A DNA stretch of 64,000 nt, from positions 806,001 to 870,000 of the forward strand of contig NZ_LN831026.1 in NCBI RefSeq assembly GCF_001457455.1, read 5' to 3'. The notes below the pieces were generated by a model that was not told the origin of the DNA, searched no databases, and saw nothing but the letters and a program-made list of their open reading frames with translations. Origin of the DNA: Corynebacterium diphtheriae. GTDB taxonomy: Bacteria; Actinomycetota; Actinomycetes; Mycobacteriales; Mycobacteriaceae. Of this stretch, positions 30,693-39,493 are shown in pieces (the stretch's first letter is position 1; the number at the start of each line of letters is the position of its first letter). The translations under genes and the position numbers were made by a program.

Positions 30693-32114
30693 TCAGGGTT
30701 TGTGGAACAGATGTGTTAGGTCGCTGATTTTCGCTTTTATCCCTTGGACAACAAGGAAGTGATCAACATCTGGTTGCGTGTCTGATTCTCTAGGAGGGGG
30801 AGAGGCTTGTTGTTCTTGGGATTTTAGTTTCGCTGCGATTAGTTCTTGGTTTTTCTGTTCGCCGAATTTTCCGGTGATGGAGCCTGCGCGAGTAACAAAT
30901 TTGATGTCGTCGGCGGTTTTTTCGCCAGCTCGTAGCGCTGTCATGTCTTGGAGGTAGCGGAATAAGACGGCGATCATGGCTGCGGTGGGGACTGCGAGGA
31001 AGGCTCCGACGATGCCAAAGAGGCTGCCACCGAGGGTCACGGATACCAAGACGACCACTGGATGCAGGTTCATGGCGCGAGATTGCAGGATGGGGGAAAG
31101 CACATTGCCTTCGAGTTGTTGAACTGCGAGCACGATGATGAGTGTGATCACGGCTTTGGTAAAGCCTAAGGACACGAGTGCTACGAGGACGGCTAGAGTT
31201 CCTGCGACAAAGGCTCCGACGATGGGGATGAATCCGGCGATGAAGGTGAGCACTGCGAGTGCGAGTGCCATGGGTACGCCTAGGAGGAGGAGTCCGCCGC
31301 CGATCGCGATGGCGTCGACAAGCGAAACGAGGGCTTGGGCACGTACGAATCCGCATAGGGTGATCCACGATCGTGCGAGGAGCTCCGTGAGGTGCCAGCC
31401 TGCGCGCTTTCCGACGATCCCACGTACCCAGGGCAGGAATTTTTCGCCGTCTTTGAGGAAGAAGAAGGTTAAGACGAGGACCACACCGAGGGTAACGAGT
31501 ACGGATGTTGCCACTCCCAGTCCGGAGAAGATTTCACCAGCGATGGTGCCGCTTTTACTTTGGAACCATCCGGCGGCGGCATTGATGCGGTCGTTCAGCT
31601 CTTCAGAATCGAGGCTAAGTGGTGGTCCTTGCAACCACAGTTGGATCTTTTGGATTCCTTCGAATGCTTGGAAATACAGGGTTTGAGATTGCCGTCCTAC
31701 ATCTGGGGCGATAATCCAGATGAGGAACCCAAAGAATCCAAAGCTGGCCAAAATGCTTATGAGCGCGGCGATTCCGCTAGGGATGCCTTTGCGACGCATC
31801 CAGATTGTTGGCGGCCACAGCACGGTGCAGACGATCAGTGCGAGAATGACCGGCAGTACTCCGCGCCACACCTGCTTGAGTAGATACCAGGTAGCAAATG
31901 CGGTGGCTGCAATGATGAGAATGCGGATACACCATGTGGAGAGAACTTTAACGCCGTGCGCTATGACTTCCGAGCGGTCGATGCGGGCGTGGTCGTCGTG
32001 AGGAGACATGGCCTCAAAGACATCAGTTGCCTCGGTAGAAGATCCGGCGTGTTCGGTGCGTGGTGTCACACGATCTGGTGCGGATTCTTCTGGGGTGGGA
32101 ATGTCGGAAGTCAC
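30693..32114 (-). CDS. AI-2E family transporter
   Basis: A 473-residue membrane protein. The N-terminal 55 residues are polar and acidic; about 8 hydrophobic segments follow, and the C-terminal 65 residues are polar. The family core is seen in LTFFFLKDGEKFLPWVRGIV, GGGLLLLGVPMALALAVLTFIAGFIPIVGAFVAGTLAVLVAL, and QQLEGNVLSPILQSRAMNLHPVVVLVSVTLGGSLFGIVGAFLAVPTAA. The family includes TqsA exporters and sodium/proton antiporters; substrate here is unknown. CTAGGAGG repeats lie at 30790 (encoding SPPPR) and 31280. Confidence 0.83.
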   Translation of the reverse strand: MTSDIPTPEESAPDRVTPRTEHAGSSTEATDVFEAMSPHDDHARIDRSEVIAHGVKVLSTWCIRILIIAATAFATWYLLKQVWRGVLPVILALIVCTVLWPPTIWMRRKGIPSGIAALISILASFGFFGFLIWIIAPDVGRQSQTLYFQAFEGIQKIQLWLQGPPLSLDSEELNDRINAAAGWFQSKSGTIAGEIFSGLGVATSVLVTLGVVLVLTFFFLKDGEKFLPWVRGIVGKRAGWHLTELLARSWITLCGFVRAQALVSLVDAIAIGGGLLLLGVPMALALAVLTFIAGFIPIVGAFVAGTLAVLVALVSLGFTKAVITLIIVLAVQQLEGNVLSPILQSRAMNLHPVVVLVSVTLGGSLFGIVGAFLAVPTAAMIAVLFRYLQDMTALRAGEKTADDIKFVTRAGSITGKFGEQKNQELIAAKLKSQEQQASPPPRESDTQPDVDHFLVVQGIKAKISDLTHLFHKP

Positions 32115-32203
32115 AGCAATTATTGTGCCTCATCACATGCGTTAGCGTGGAGAGCAATGCCCAATGATGGGATGTCTTTTTTCTATGCCATCCCCCGTGG
32201 GTG

Positions 32204-32374
32204 TTAAGAGGTGTGTTCTTGAGCGATCAGTACGTCGTCAGTGGCGAAGTCGTGTTCGCCGAGGATTCCTGAGGTTTCATCGGGATGTTTGATCAGGGTG
32301 ATCAAGGCGAGAGCGAGTCCGCCCCATATGACGATGATGAATAAGAGCATCATCAGGATAGCTGCGGTCGACAT
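32204..32374 (-). CDS. metS: small subunit of sodium-dependent methionine/alanine symporter
   Basis: A 56-residue ORF: one membrane helix (AAILMMLLFIIVIWGGLALALITLI) followed by a polar acidic tail starting HPDETSG. Its ATG overlaps the stop of the upstream symporter gene by one base (TAATG). This is the arrangement of C. glutamicum metPS, in which both subunits are needed for secondary methionine uptake. The size and helix-tail pattern agree with MetS as I recall it. Confidence 0.85.
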   Translation of the reverse strand: MSTAAILMMLLFIIVIWGGLALALITLIKHPDETSGILGEHDFATDDVLIAQEHTS

Positions 32375-34023
32375 TAGTGCAGTTCCTCCTTGCTGTATTG
32401 CTCGATCGCAAAGCCCGCGATACGACGTTTCCCGTGTTTTCCGTGGTCATATTTTTGGGGCTTACTAGGAGTGCGCTCATTTTCTGTTTCGACGCCGAAA
32501 TCGGACCCCGGTGGGCCGTCGATAGGCGTGGTACGAGGCCAGCCGATCATTGACATGACGATGGAGCTGACGATGATGAAGGCGATGACACTCCATCCAA
32601 ACCATGCAACTTGAGTGCTGGTGTATCCGCCATAGGGCTCAGAAATCAGGCTGGCTAGTTCTTGGAAGAGGGTAAAACCTAAAACCAACGTGGTCACATT
32701 GACCACACAGATACGCCAGAGCGTGCCTACGCGGAAAGACGACACCATATTCAGATGCAAGGAGAATTCATCGACTCGACGCAAGATCCAGTCGATAATC
32801 ACAATGCTGATGAGTGCGATGGCAACAATGCCGACATTGTTGGTGAACTTATCCATGATGTCCAAGGTGGCCAGGCCTGACGTAGTTGCAAACAAGACAA
32901 TGGACAAGCACGCCATGAGGATGCCCACGGTTACTGCCGTTGCTTTCCTAGACAAGTTCGTTTTATCTCGTACGCCAGAAACTACAACCTCTAGGAGGGA
33001 GAAGAGGGAGGTAAAACCAGCCACGGTAAGCGAGCCGAAGAACAAGATCCCAAACACGGCTCCGAAAGGCATCTGATTAATAATGGTGGGGAACGCGACG
33101 AAAGCAAGACCGATTCCGGATGTTGCTACCTCGTTGACGGCAACATTTTGTTGAGTTGCCATGAAACCTAAGGTGGCAAAGACGCCGATTCCTGCGAGAA
33201 CTTCGAAAGAAGAGTTAGCAAAGGCCGTCACTAGACCGGTGCCGGTGAGGTTGGAACGTGGCTTGAGGTAGGAGGAGTAGGTGAGCATGATGCCGAATCC
33301 CACGGAGAGTGAGAAGAAGATCTGACCGTAGGCTGCTACCCATACTGTGGGGTCTTTAAGAGCTTCCCAATGCGGAGTGAAAAACGCGTTGAGGCCGGTG
33401 GCGGCGCCGTCGAGGAAGAGTGCGCGAACCACCACGATGATAAACAGCACGGTGAGGATGGGCATGAAGATTTTGGATACTCGGCCGATGCCGGCGTCTA
33501 CTCCCATGGCAAGGACGATGATTGCTGCGATCCATACCAAGGCTAGGGCAATGGTGATGGGGCCTACGAAGTCAGTGGAGAAGGTTGCCGTTTCGTCGAA
33601 TTGGAGGAAGTCACCAAAGAAGTACGCGTTGGGATCATCGCCCCATGCCTGGTTAATGGACTTTACGGTATAAAGCGCTGCCCACGCGATGATCGCGGCG
33701 TAGTAGATGGTAATAAAGAAAGCGATACCGAGCTGGATCCAGCCGCCGACTTCTGCCCAGCGCTTGATACGTCGAAACGCAAGTGGCGCAGAGCCGCGGT
33801 AGCGGTGACCGATGGCAAAATCGAGGAACAGCAGCGGGATTCCGGCGGTGAGAAGCGCGATGAGGTAAGGCAATAGGAAGGCTCCGCCACCATTTTGGTA
33901 GGCCACATAGGGGAATCGCCAAATATTGCCCAAGCCAACAGCTGAGCCGATGGCAGCGAGAATAAAGACCCAGCGTGAGGAAAACGTCTCACGGCGCTGG
34001 CCTTGCTCACGTGTGCTTGTCAT
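32374..34023 (-). CDS. metP: sodium-dependent methionine/alanine symporter, large subunit (SNF family)
   Basis: A 549-residue neurotransmitter:sodium symporter family protein with about 12 membrane helices. The sodium- and substrate-binding helix 1 reads RWVFILAAIGSAVGLGNIWRFPYVAYQNGGGAFLLPY. Other landmarks are FFSLSVGFGIMLTYSSYL (helix 6 region) and FTSLFSLLEVVVSG. ATG 34023 (MTSTREQ) was selected because AAAGGTA precedes it and homologues begin near there; the frame is open to 34056. The coupled metS overlaps the end. CTAGGAGG at 32991 encodes part of the SLLE stretch. Confidence 0.88.
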   Translation of the reverse strand: MTSTREQGQRRETFSSRWVFILAAIGSAVGLGNIWRFPYVAYQNGGGAFLLPYLIALLTAGIPLLFLDFAIGHRYRGSAPLAFRRIKRWAEVGGWIQLGIAFFITIYYAAIIAWAALYTVKSINQAWGDDPNAYFFGDFLQFDETATFSTDFVGPITIALALVWIAAIIVLAMGVDAGIGRVSKIFMPILTVLFIIVVVRALFLDGAATGLNAFFTPHWEALKDPTVWVAAYGQIFFSLSVGFGIMLTYSSYLKPRSNLTGTGLVTAFANSSFEVLAGIGVFATLGFMATQQNVAVNEVATSGIGLAFVAFPTIINQMPFGAVFGILFFGSLTVAGFTSLFSLLEVVVSGVRDKTNLSRKATAVTVGILMACLSIVLFATTSGLATLDIMDKFTNNVGIVAIALISIVIIDWILRRVDEFSLHLNMVSSFRVGTLWRICVVNVTTLVLGFTLFQELASLISEPYGGYTSTQVAWFGWSVIAFIIVSSIVMSMIGWPRTTPIDGPPGSDFGVETENERTPSKPQKYDHGKHGKRRIAGFAIEQYSKEELH

Positions 34024-34237
34024 GAGCGTACCTTTCGTACAAACCCCCAGACGCAAAGTGCGCGGGGGCGAAGGAATACAAAACGAGCCTCTCTTTTCCG
34101 TGAGGAATCATTGCGGCTGAAAAGGTGGTGCGGCCGAAGTGTCTAGGAGAGGATAAATAAGGTATGCCCTATGGGTGAGGGGGCCTTGAGGGGAAATGAG
34201 ATGTATTAAAGATAACACCTTTTGTCCCGTGGTGTGA

Positions 34238-34258
34238 GATTTTTGCAAGATAAAAATC
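34238..34258. terminator. AT-rich hairpin in the metP-ychF gap
   Basis: GATTTTT (34238-34244) pairs with AAAAATC (34252-34258). It lies in the 353-bp divergent intergenic region 34024-34376. That region also holds a near copy of the repeat, CTAGGAGAGG, at 34143. I see no other gene or known site there. Confidence 0.35.
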
Positions 34259-34365
34259 CCATTTTTACAGGAGTATGTGTTCAGCGTTGCGACGCTTCTG
34301 TGATAGCTCCCCCTGATATACGTGCACAGCGCTGGTGGTGAGCCATTTTGCTGGCTGCTTGCTAG

Positions 34366-34371
34366 TATGAT
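34366..34371 (+). promoter_or_regulatory. -10 element of a probable leaderless ychF transcript
   Basis: TATGAT (34366-34371) ends 5 bp before the GTG start codon at 34377, so transcription should begin at or next to the GTG. No Shine-Dalgarno sequence precedes the gene. Confidence 0.65.
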
Positions 34372-34376
34372 AGTTC

Positions 34377-35462
34377 GTGAGCCTTACACTTGGAATCGTC
34401 GGCCTGCCCAATGTTGGCAAGTCCACGTTATTTAATGCCCTTACCCGCAACGACGTTCTGGCGGCGAACTATCCCTTCGCAACCATCGAGCCCAACGTTG
34501 GTCTTGTCGAGCTTCCAGATGCTCGCCTGAACCGTCTCGCAGAGATCTTCCAATCGGAGCGCATCTTGCCAGCTACGGTGTCCTTCGTTGACATTGCTGG
34601 CATTGTCAAAGGCGCATCCGAGGGTGAAGGCATGGGCAACGCCTTCCTAGCGAATATCCGCGAGGCAGACGCCATTTGCCAAGTAGTTCGTGCCTTTGCT
34701 GACGACAACGTGATTCACGTTGATGGTCGAGTAGACCCCAGCTCAGACATCTCAGTGATCAACACCGAGCTGATCTTGGCAGATCTACAAACAGTAGAAA
34801 AAGCGCTTCCTCGTCTTGAAAAAGAAGCCCGCAAGAACAAAGATCTGGCCGAAACCGTCGAAGCAACCAAGAAAGCACAAGCCATTCTTGAAGACGACCG
34901 CACCTTATTCGCAGCATCCAAAAACGGTGAGATCGATCTCGCCCTGGTCCGCGAACTACACCTCATGACGGCTAAGCCTTTCCTCTACGTCTTTAACTCC
35001 GATGAAGAAGTACTGACCGACGATGCCCGCAAGCAACAACTTCGTGATCTCGTAGCCCCTGCCGAGGCCGTGTTCCTCGACGCAAAGACTGAGACTGAGC
35101 TCCTCGAACTCGACGAGGATGAAGCCCTCGAATTGCTCGAGTCCGTTGGCCAAACCGAACCAGGTCTTGCCACGTTGGCAAAAGCCGGCTTTGCAACCTT
35201 GGGTCTTCAGACTTACCTCACCGCAGGTCCTAAAGAATCGCGCGCATGGACGATCAAGCAGGGATCTTTGGCGCCTCAAGCCGCTGGAGTTATCCACACT
35301 GACTTTGAAAAGAAATTCATCAAGGCCGAAATTGTCTCCTTTGATGATCTCGATGCTGCTGGTTCCATTGCTGAAGCCAAGGCTCAGGGCAAGATGCGTA
35401 TGGAAGGCAAAGACTACGTCATGCACGACGGCGATGTGTGTGACTTTAAGATCGGTGGCTAA
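34377..35462 (+). CDS. ychF: redox-regulated ATPase YchF (OBG family)
   Basis: A 361-residue P-loop protein that binds the 70S ribosome and hydrolyses ATP rather than GTP. G1 is GIVGLPNVGKSTLFNALTR, followed by YPFATIEPNVG (switch I), the G3 motif DIAGIVKGASEGEGMGNAFL, an altered G4 (LYVFNSDEE) responsible for adenine specificity, a coiled-coil insert (about residues 130-170) and a C-terminal TGS-like domain (LQTYLTAGPKESRAWTI). The start is a leaderless GTG at 34377. The place after the ispH region matches M. tuberculosis Rv1110-Rv1112. Confidence 0.96.
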   Translation: MSLTLGIVGLPNVGKSTLFNALTRNDVLAANYPFATIEPNVGLVELPDARLNRLAEIFQSERILPATVSFVDIAGIVKGASEGEGMGNAFLANIREADAICQVVRAFADDNVIHVDGRVDPSSDISVINTELILADLQTVEKALPRLEKEARKNKDLAETVEATKKAQAILEDDRTLFAASKNGEIDLALVRELHLMTAKPFLYVFNSDEEVLTDDARKQQLRDLVAPAEAVFLDAKTETELLELDEDEALELLESVGQTEPGLATLAKAGFATLGLQTYLTAGPKESRAWTIKQGSLAPQAAGVIHTDFEKKFIKAEIVSFDDLDAAGSIAEAKAQGKMRMEGKDYVMHDGDVCDFKIGG

Positions 35463-35477
35463 CTGCCAAAGCTATTA

Positions 35478-35517
35478 AAAACCGCGCCCCCTCCTAGAGA
35501 CGAAGGGGCGCGGTTTT
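35478..35517. terminator. ychF terminator with a CCTCCTAG repeat in the loop
   Basis: AAAACCGCGCCCC (35478-35490) pairs perfectly with GGGGCGCGGTTTT (35505-35517). The 14-nt loop contains most of the octamer CCTCCTAG (35490-35497). Confidence 0.9.
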
Positions 35518-35538
35518 GCTGTGTTGAAGGGGATCCGG

Positions 35539-36453
35539 TTAGTGCTTCTTTTTGTGGAAAGGCGCGATGAAGGCTACCACAATAAATCCCAAAATCAGGC
35601 CGAAGATCAGCGATCCTACTGTTTCTGTTGTCCAAGCCACTGCGCCACCTAGGTGTTCCACGGAATGTGCCAAGTGGTGGATTACATCGTGGGGTGCAGG
35701 CCACAGCTTGAGTGAATCTAATCCGCCGATAACAATGTGGCCACCGACCCAGAGCATGGCGAGCATACCGATGAAAGAAATAGCGTTAAGAACCACAGGC
35801 ATTGCCTTGACAAGTCCAGCACCGAAGGCGCGGGCAGTACCGGAATCTTTGCGCTGATAGAAAAGTCCTACGTCGTCAAGCTTGACTAGGAGGGCGACTG
35901 CACCATACACCACGGCCGTAATAAAAATGCCGACCGCAACAAGAACGGCCGCTTCCATCCAGATGGTTTGGTCTGCGACTTCATTAAGCGAGATCACCAT
36001 GATTTCTGCAGAAAGAATCAAGTCGGTGGTAATTGCGCCTCGGACAAGTGTGTTTTCGTCTTTTGCACCGGCTTCTTCTTCGCTGGAATGTTGTTTTCCA
36101 GTCACCATCTCCCAGACTTTTTCGGCGCCCTCGAAGCACAAGAATGCGCCGCCTAGCATCAAAATGGGGGTGAGCGCCCACGGGGCAACCGCGTTGAGTA
36201 GGAGGGCGATCGGCAAGATGATGCACAGTTTGTTCACCAACGAGCCTTTGGCAATGCGCCAGATGATGGGGAGTTCTCGGGCGGGGGTAACGCCGCGAAC
36301 GTATTGCGGGGTCACGGCTGTGTCATCGACAACTACGCCTGCTGCTTTGGCGCTGGTTTTTGCCGCTGCTGCAGCAACATCGTCGACGCTTGCCGACGCG
36401 GTGCGTGCAATCAGTGCGACATCATCTAAAAGGGCAGCTAAGCCACCGGCCAT
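35539..36453 (-). CDS. DUF808 (YedI-like) membrane protein
   Basis: A 304-residue protein beginning MAGGLAALLDDVALIARTASASVDDVAAAAAKTS, the DUF808 signature, followed by KAAGVVVDDTAVTPQYVRG, LPIIWRIAKGSLVNKLCIILP and about six membrane helices. The end is a short basic tail (FHKKKH). Function is unknown. ATG 36453 has GAGGTTTCCC upstream; the frame is open to 36465. It is divergent from the PanE-like gene with 78 bp between starts. Confidence 0.83.
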   Translation of the reverse strand: MAGGLAALLDDVALIARTASASVDDVAAAAAKTSAKAAGVVVDDTAVTPQYVRGVTPARELPIIWRIAKGSLVNKLCIILPIALLLNAVAPWALTPILMLGGAFLCFEGAEKVWEMVTGKQHSSEEEAGAKDENTLVRGAITTDLILSAEIMVISLNEVADQTIWMEAAVLVAVGIFITAVVYGAVALLVKLDDVGLFYQRKDSGTARAFGAGLVKAMPVVLNAISFIGMLAMLWVGGHIVIGGLDSLKLWPAPHDVIHHLAHSVEHLGGAVAWTTETVGSLIFGLILGFIVVAFIAPFHKKKH

Positions 36454-36531
36454 GGGAAACCTCAATTTCGCTTTGTGACATGGTCAACTTTCCTCCAGTC
36501 TACGTCGCAGGACTGCTCTATTGTCGGTGGC

Positions 36532-37425
36532 ATGCATATTGTGATCGTTGGTGCCGGCGCAGTCGGCGGGTTTTTCGGTGGTTTGTTGCACGAATCGGGC
36601 ACGAAGGTCACTTTTGTTGCCCGTGGGGAATCGTTTGAGGCGTTGCAACGTCGAGGGATGAGGCTTTACGACGCCTCCGGTGTGCGAGACATCCGCGTTC
36701 CGGTGGTAGAAGACCTAAGCCACGTTCCCGACGCCGATGTGGTGATTTTGGCGACCAAGACCTTAGGCAGCGTGGATGTGCCCAAAAATCTTCCCAAGAA
36801 TGCCGTGTTGGTTACCACTCAGAATTCAGTGGAAATGCCCCACATCGCCGTAGAAGCGCTGGGTGTCGACCGAGTAATACCGGGCGTGGTGCGCAGCTTT
36901 TTAACCAAGCGTGGACCAGCCGAAGCGGAGTTCTCCGGCGGAATTTTCACGTTTACCTTCGGGTGCATGAGTGAGGCGACACGTGGGATCGTCGATAAGC
37001 TGGCGCACGTCTTAGATCGAGCCGGAATCGAACCGGTGGTGCACCCAGCGATCATGACCGATATTTGGTTCAAAGCGATGTTCGTCACTTGCTTTGGTGC
37101 CCTAGGTGCGCTCGTCAACCAACCGTTGGGTGTTGTGCGAACAACGTACCGTGACGATTTTAAATCTCTGATCAACGAGGTTGTCACAGCCGGCCAAGCA
37201 CATGGTGTGGACTTTCCAGAAGATGTGGTCGATCGCGTATTAGCTTTTGCTGACGCGCAGCCTAAAGGGGCAACTAGCTCTATGCAGCGAGATCTAGCCG
37301 ATGGTCTTCCTAGTGAGCTCGATGCTCAAGTTGGTGCGGTCGTGCGAATGGCGCAGCGTGTAGGCGTAGATGCTCGCCTCCATCACCTAGTAGGCAACGT
37401 ACTTTCTCATAAGCACAGCGACTGA
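36532..37425 (+). CDS. ketopantoate reductase family protein (PanE/ApbA-like)
   Basis: From ATG 36532 the product is 297 residues. The N-terminal Rossmann domain starts with HIVIVGAGAVGGFFGGLL, the NADPH loop. TQNSVEMPHI corresponds to the conserved T-Q-N-G region and WFKAMFVTCFGALGAL to the K-containing catalytic helix. ApbA/PanE enzymes reduce ketopantoate to pantoate, but the family contains many paralogues of other specificity and the usual NG is replaced by NS, so the substrate is left open. A -10-like TATTGT at 36519-36524 lies 7 bp before the start, so the mRNA may be leaderless. Confidence 0.75.
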   Translation: MHIVIVGAGAVGGFFGGLLHESGTKVTFVARGESFEALQRRGMRLYDASGVRDIRVPVVEDLSHVPDADVVILATKTLGSVDVPKNLPKNAVLVTTQNSVEMPHIAVEALGVDRVIPGVVRSFLTKRGPAEAEFSGGIFTFTFGCMSEATRGIVDKLAHVLDRAGIEPVVHPAIMTDIWFKAMFVTCFGALGALVNQPLGVVRTTYRDDFKSLINEVVTAGQAHGVDFPEDVVDRVLAFADAQPKGATSSMQRDLADGLPSELDAQVGAVVRMAQRVGVDARLHHLVGNVLSHKHSD

Positions 37426-37457
37426 GTATGCTTTAAGCGCACAATTTTTATAAATCA

Positions 37458-37562
37458 CGGGTGCTGGACGGCATACGTTTGCCACAAAGCTGAGACAGGG
37501 CGAGAAGACGTGCACGCCCCTGAACCGTTGAACCTGATCCGGGTAATACCGGCGATAGGAAG
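37458..37562 (+). promoter_or_regulatory. TPP riboswitch upstream of ykoE
   Basis: The conserved thi-box core is present: GCTGAGACAGGG (helix P2/P3 region), CCCCTGAACCGTTGAACCTG, then ATCCGGGTAATACCGGCGAT and AGGAAG. The last of these overlaps the ribosome site, since the ykoE ATG at 37567 follows immediately. Binding of thiamine pyrophosphate would hide the Shine-Dalgarno sequence (established mechanism for the class). Confidence 0.95.
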
Positions 37563-37566
37563 AATA

Positions 37567-38160
37567 ATGAACCGATCGAAGAATTCTTGGCGTGTCATTG
37601 ACATCGTGATCGCCTCCGTCATTGCTATTGCCACTGGCTTGCTGTTTTGGGTGTGGAACACCATCGGATACGCCTGGTATTCGGCGGCCGACGCTTTCAC
37701 ACCTGGGTTTGGCGGCATCGCTGTTGGAATCTGGCTGATCGGCGGTGTGTTGGGTGGACTTATCATTCGTAAACCCTTTGCGGCGATCTACGTAGAACTC
37801 ATCGCCGCTTGTGTTTCCGCAGGCATTGGTAATCAGTGGGGAATTGAAACGATTTACTCAGGTCTAGCACAAGGCCTCGGCGCTGAGCTCGTGTTCGCCT
37901 TTTTCCTTTATCGACGCTTCGGACTAGTCGTAGCAGCGCTTTCTGGTGTTGGCGCAGCCGTCGGTGCCTTCGTCCTCGAACTGTTCACCTCCGGAAACCT
38001 TGCTAAATCCGCTGTCTTTAACCTGACCTACCTAGGAAGCATGGCTATTTCCGGTGCTGTTCTAGCTGGCGTCCTTGGCTACCTTCTAGTCAAAGCACTG
38101 GCACAAACTGGCGCGCTCGATCGCTTTGCTGCTGGTAGGCAAGCCCGAGCACTTGTCTAG
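37567..38160 (+). CDS. ykoE: thiamine ECF transporter S component
   Basis: A 197-residue membrane protein with about six hydrophobic segments. The N terminus reads WRVIDIVIASVIAIATGLLFWVWNT, typical of YkoE, the substrate-binding component for thiamine or its pyrimidine moiety. GIETIYSGLAQGLGAELVFAF is also family-specific. ATG 37567 lies directly behind a TPP riboswitch. Its partner ATPase and T component (ykoD, ykoC) are about 1.3 kb downstream behind their own riboswitch, beyond an opposite-strand ClC gene. Confidence 0.92.
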   Translation: MNRSKNSWRVIDIVIASVIAIATGLLFWVWNTIGYAWYSAADAFTPGFGGIAVGIWLIGGVLGGLIIRKPFAAIYVELIAACVSAGIGNQWGIETIYSGLAQGLGAELVFAFFLYRRFGLVVAALSGVGAAVGAFVLELFTSGNLAKSAVFNLTYLGSMAISGAVLAGVLGYLLVKALAQTGALDRFAAGRQARALV

Positions 38161-38161
38161 T

Positions 38162-38174
38162 CTAGGAATCCTAG
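38162..38174. repeat. palindrome CTAGGA-A-TCCTAG between ykoE and the ClC gene
   Basis: Two back-to-back half copies of the CTAGGA core form a 13-bp palindrome exactly in the gap between the convergent stop codons (38160 and 38175). Confidence 0.5.
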
Positions 38175-39350
38175 CTATCTGATTTTTCTCGTACACCAAA
38201 AACCTGCGGCCGCTGTGACTACCACAGTGGCCGCAAGCCATATATCGGGGTGGGTGAGCTCAATAGCCATCGCCGCGCCAAACAACGGAGCCCGTTGCGC
38301 AATCGCCAACACGATAGCGGCAGCAACCAATGCCATGACCGCGTGCGGAGCGCCAAAAAGAATAGCAACGCACACTCCGGCTGCCGCCCCAACAGCAAGT
38401 GATGGTGTCAGTACACCGCCCACAGCACCTGCACGAATGCACACAAGCGTTGCCATCAATTTGGCGAGGAGAAGTGCACAGGCCATTAAGGCGGTGATAT
38501 CAGTACCGAAGGCGACATCAAGTACGAGCTGACCGTTGCCATGAACCGCAGGAAACCATGTTCCCACCGCATACGTGATCGCAAGCGCTAGTGGGAGAGT
38601 AATCACAAGCCAAGGGCCGGTATAGCTACGCTGCAACTGTGTGACTGTCAGACGACGCCACATCACAGCAACCACTGTGGCAACAATTGTCACGACTAGG
38701 AGGGGGAGGAAATCATTGACTCCTAGCGCTTCGTGAGGAAATCCGTACAAAGGCGCTGGAACTACCGGCGATGCGACTGTAGTGGCAATGGCGCACACTG
38801 CGATGGTGGTCGCTATCGTGGCGCGGTCGCGTCGAACGGGGAGGAGCTCAAGGACGAAGAAGATTCCGGCGATGGGAACGTGGTACATAGCTGCAAGTCC
38901 TGCGCCAGCTGCGGCGGCGAGGAGCCGAATACGACGATGGCGGTCGGTGTCGTTGTGGGCGGGGGCGATGCGTTCTGCAAGGGCTGCGGCTAGTTGTCGA
39001 GGTGCTTGTTCTTTACCCAGTGAGGCTCCTGCGGTGACGATGAGCAGTTGTAGGAGGGCGTCGGCAAGCGTGCGCCACAAGGGTAGGGGCGTATCGGTGG
39101 ATAGTGCTGCGGTGACGGTGACGATGGGGCCACGTCGGCGTAGTGCCCACCAGCATGTTCCTGCAAGTGCTCCTACTCCTAGGCTGATGAGTGCCATGGT
39201 GGTGTGGGTGAGGTGTGCGAGCTGGTGTTCTGCGGTGTGAAGAAGGAGTGTGGTGAGGATTCCGACGAGTCCTGTGGTAACACCGACGATGCTTATGCCG
39301 GCGATTTCTTTGATGATGGCGGTCCTACTCACCTTTTTAGAATGACACAT
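38175..39350 (-). CDS. ClC family chloride channel/antiporter
   Basis: About 391 residues with 10-12 hydrophobic segments. Selectivity-filter motifs of the ClC family are recognisable: GASLGKEQAPRQLAAAL (normally GREGP), MYHVPIAGIFFVLEL and RAGAVGGVLTPSLAVGAAAGV. ClC proteins move chloride (or fluoride) with or without proton exchange. ATG 39350 was taken; GTG 39332 is an alternative, and the frame is open to 39386 inside the riboswitch leader. The gene interrupts the thiamine transporter locus on the opposite strand. CTAGGAGG lies at 38696. Confidence 0.8.
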   Translation of the reverse strand: MCHSKKVSRTAIIKEIAGISIVGVTTGLVGILTTLLLHTAEHQLAHLTHTTMALISLGVGALAGTCWWALRRRGPIVTVTAALSTDTPLPLWRTLADALLQLLIVTAGASLGKEQAPRQLAAALAERIAPAHNDTDRHRRIRLLAAAAGAGLAAMYHVPIAGIFFVLELLPVRRDRATIATTIAVCAIATTVASPVVPAPLYGFPHEALGVNDFLPLLVVTIVATVVAVMWRRLTVTQLQRSYTGPWLVITLPLALAITYAVGTWFPAVHGNGQLVLDVAFGTDITALMACALLLAKLMATLVCIRAGAVGGVLTPSLAVGAAAGVCVAILFGAPHAVMALVAAAIVLAIAQRAPLFGAAMAIELTHPDIWLAATVVVTAAAGFWCTRKIR

Positions 39351-39397
39351 GGGCGCGTTGCGACTACGATCAACGCCGGTGCACACACGAGATGCCC

Positions 39398-39484
39398 GGG
39401 TGCCATGTGCTTGCTGTACGTGGCTGAGACGGCTGTTTGGCCGAACCGTAGAACCTGATCTGGGTAATACCAGCGATAGGAAGA
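39398..39484 (+). promoter_or_regulatory. second TPP riboswitch, upstream of ykoDC
   Basis: The thi-box core is GGCTGAGACGGCTGTTTGGCC, GAACCGTAGAACCTG and ATCTGGGTAATACCAGCGAT, followed by AGGAAG and then GTG 39494. It is shorter in the P3 region than the first copy (37458) and the two differ in sequence outside the core. Confidence 0.93.
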
Positions 39485-39493
39485 CTTCATACT

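Noticed and set aside
39332-39386. ClC gene start at 39386 inside the riboswitch leader region
   Set aside because: The extra residues are not family-like and no ribosome site is present. ATG 39350 or GTG 39332 fit better.
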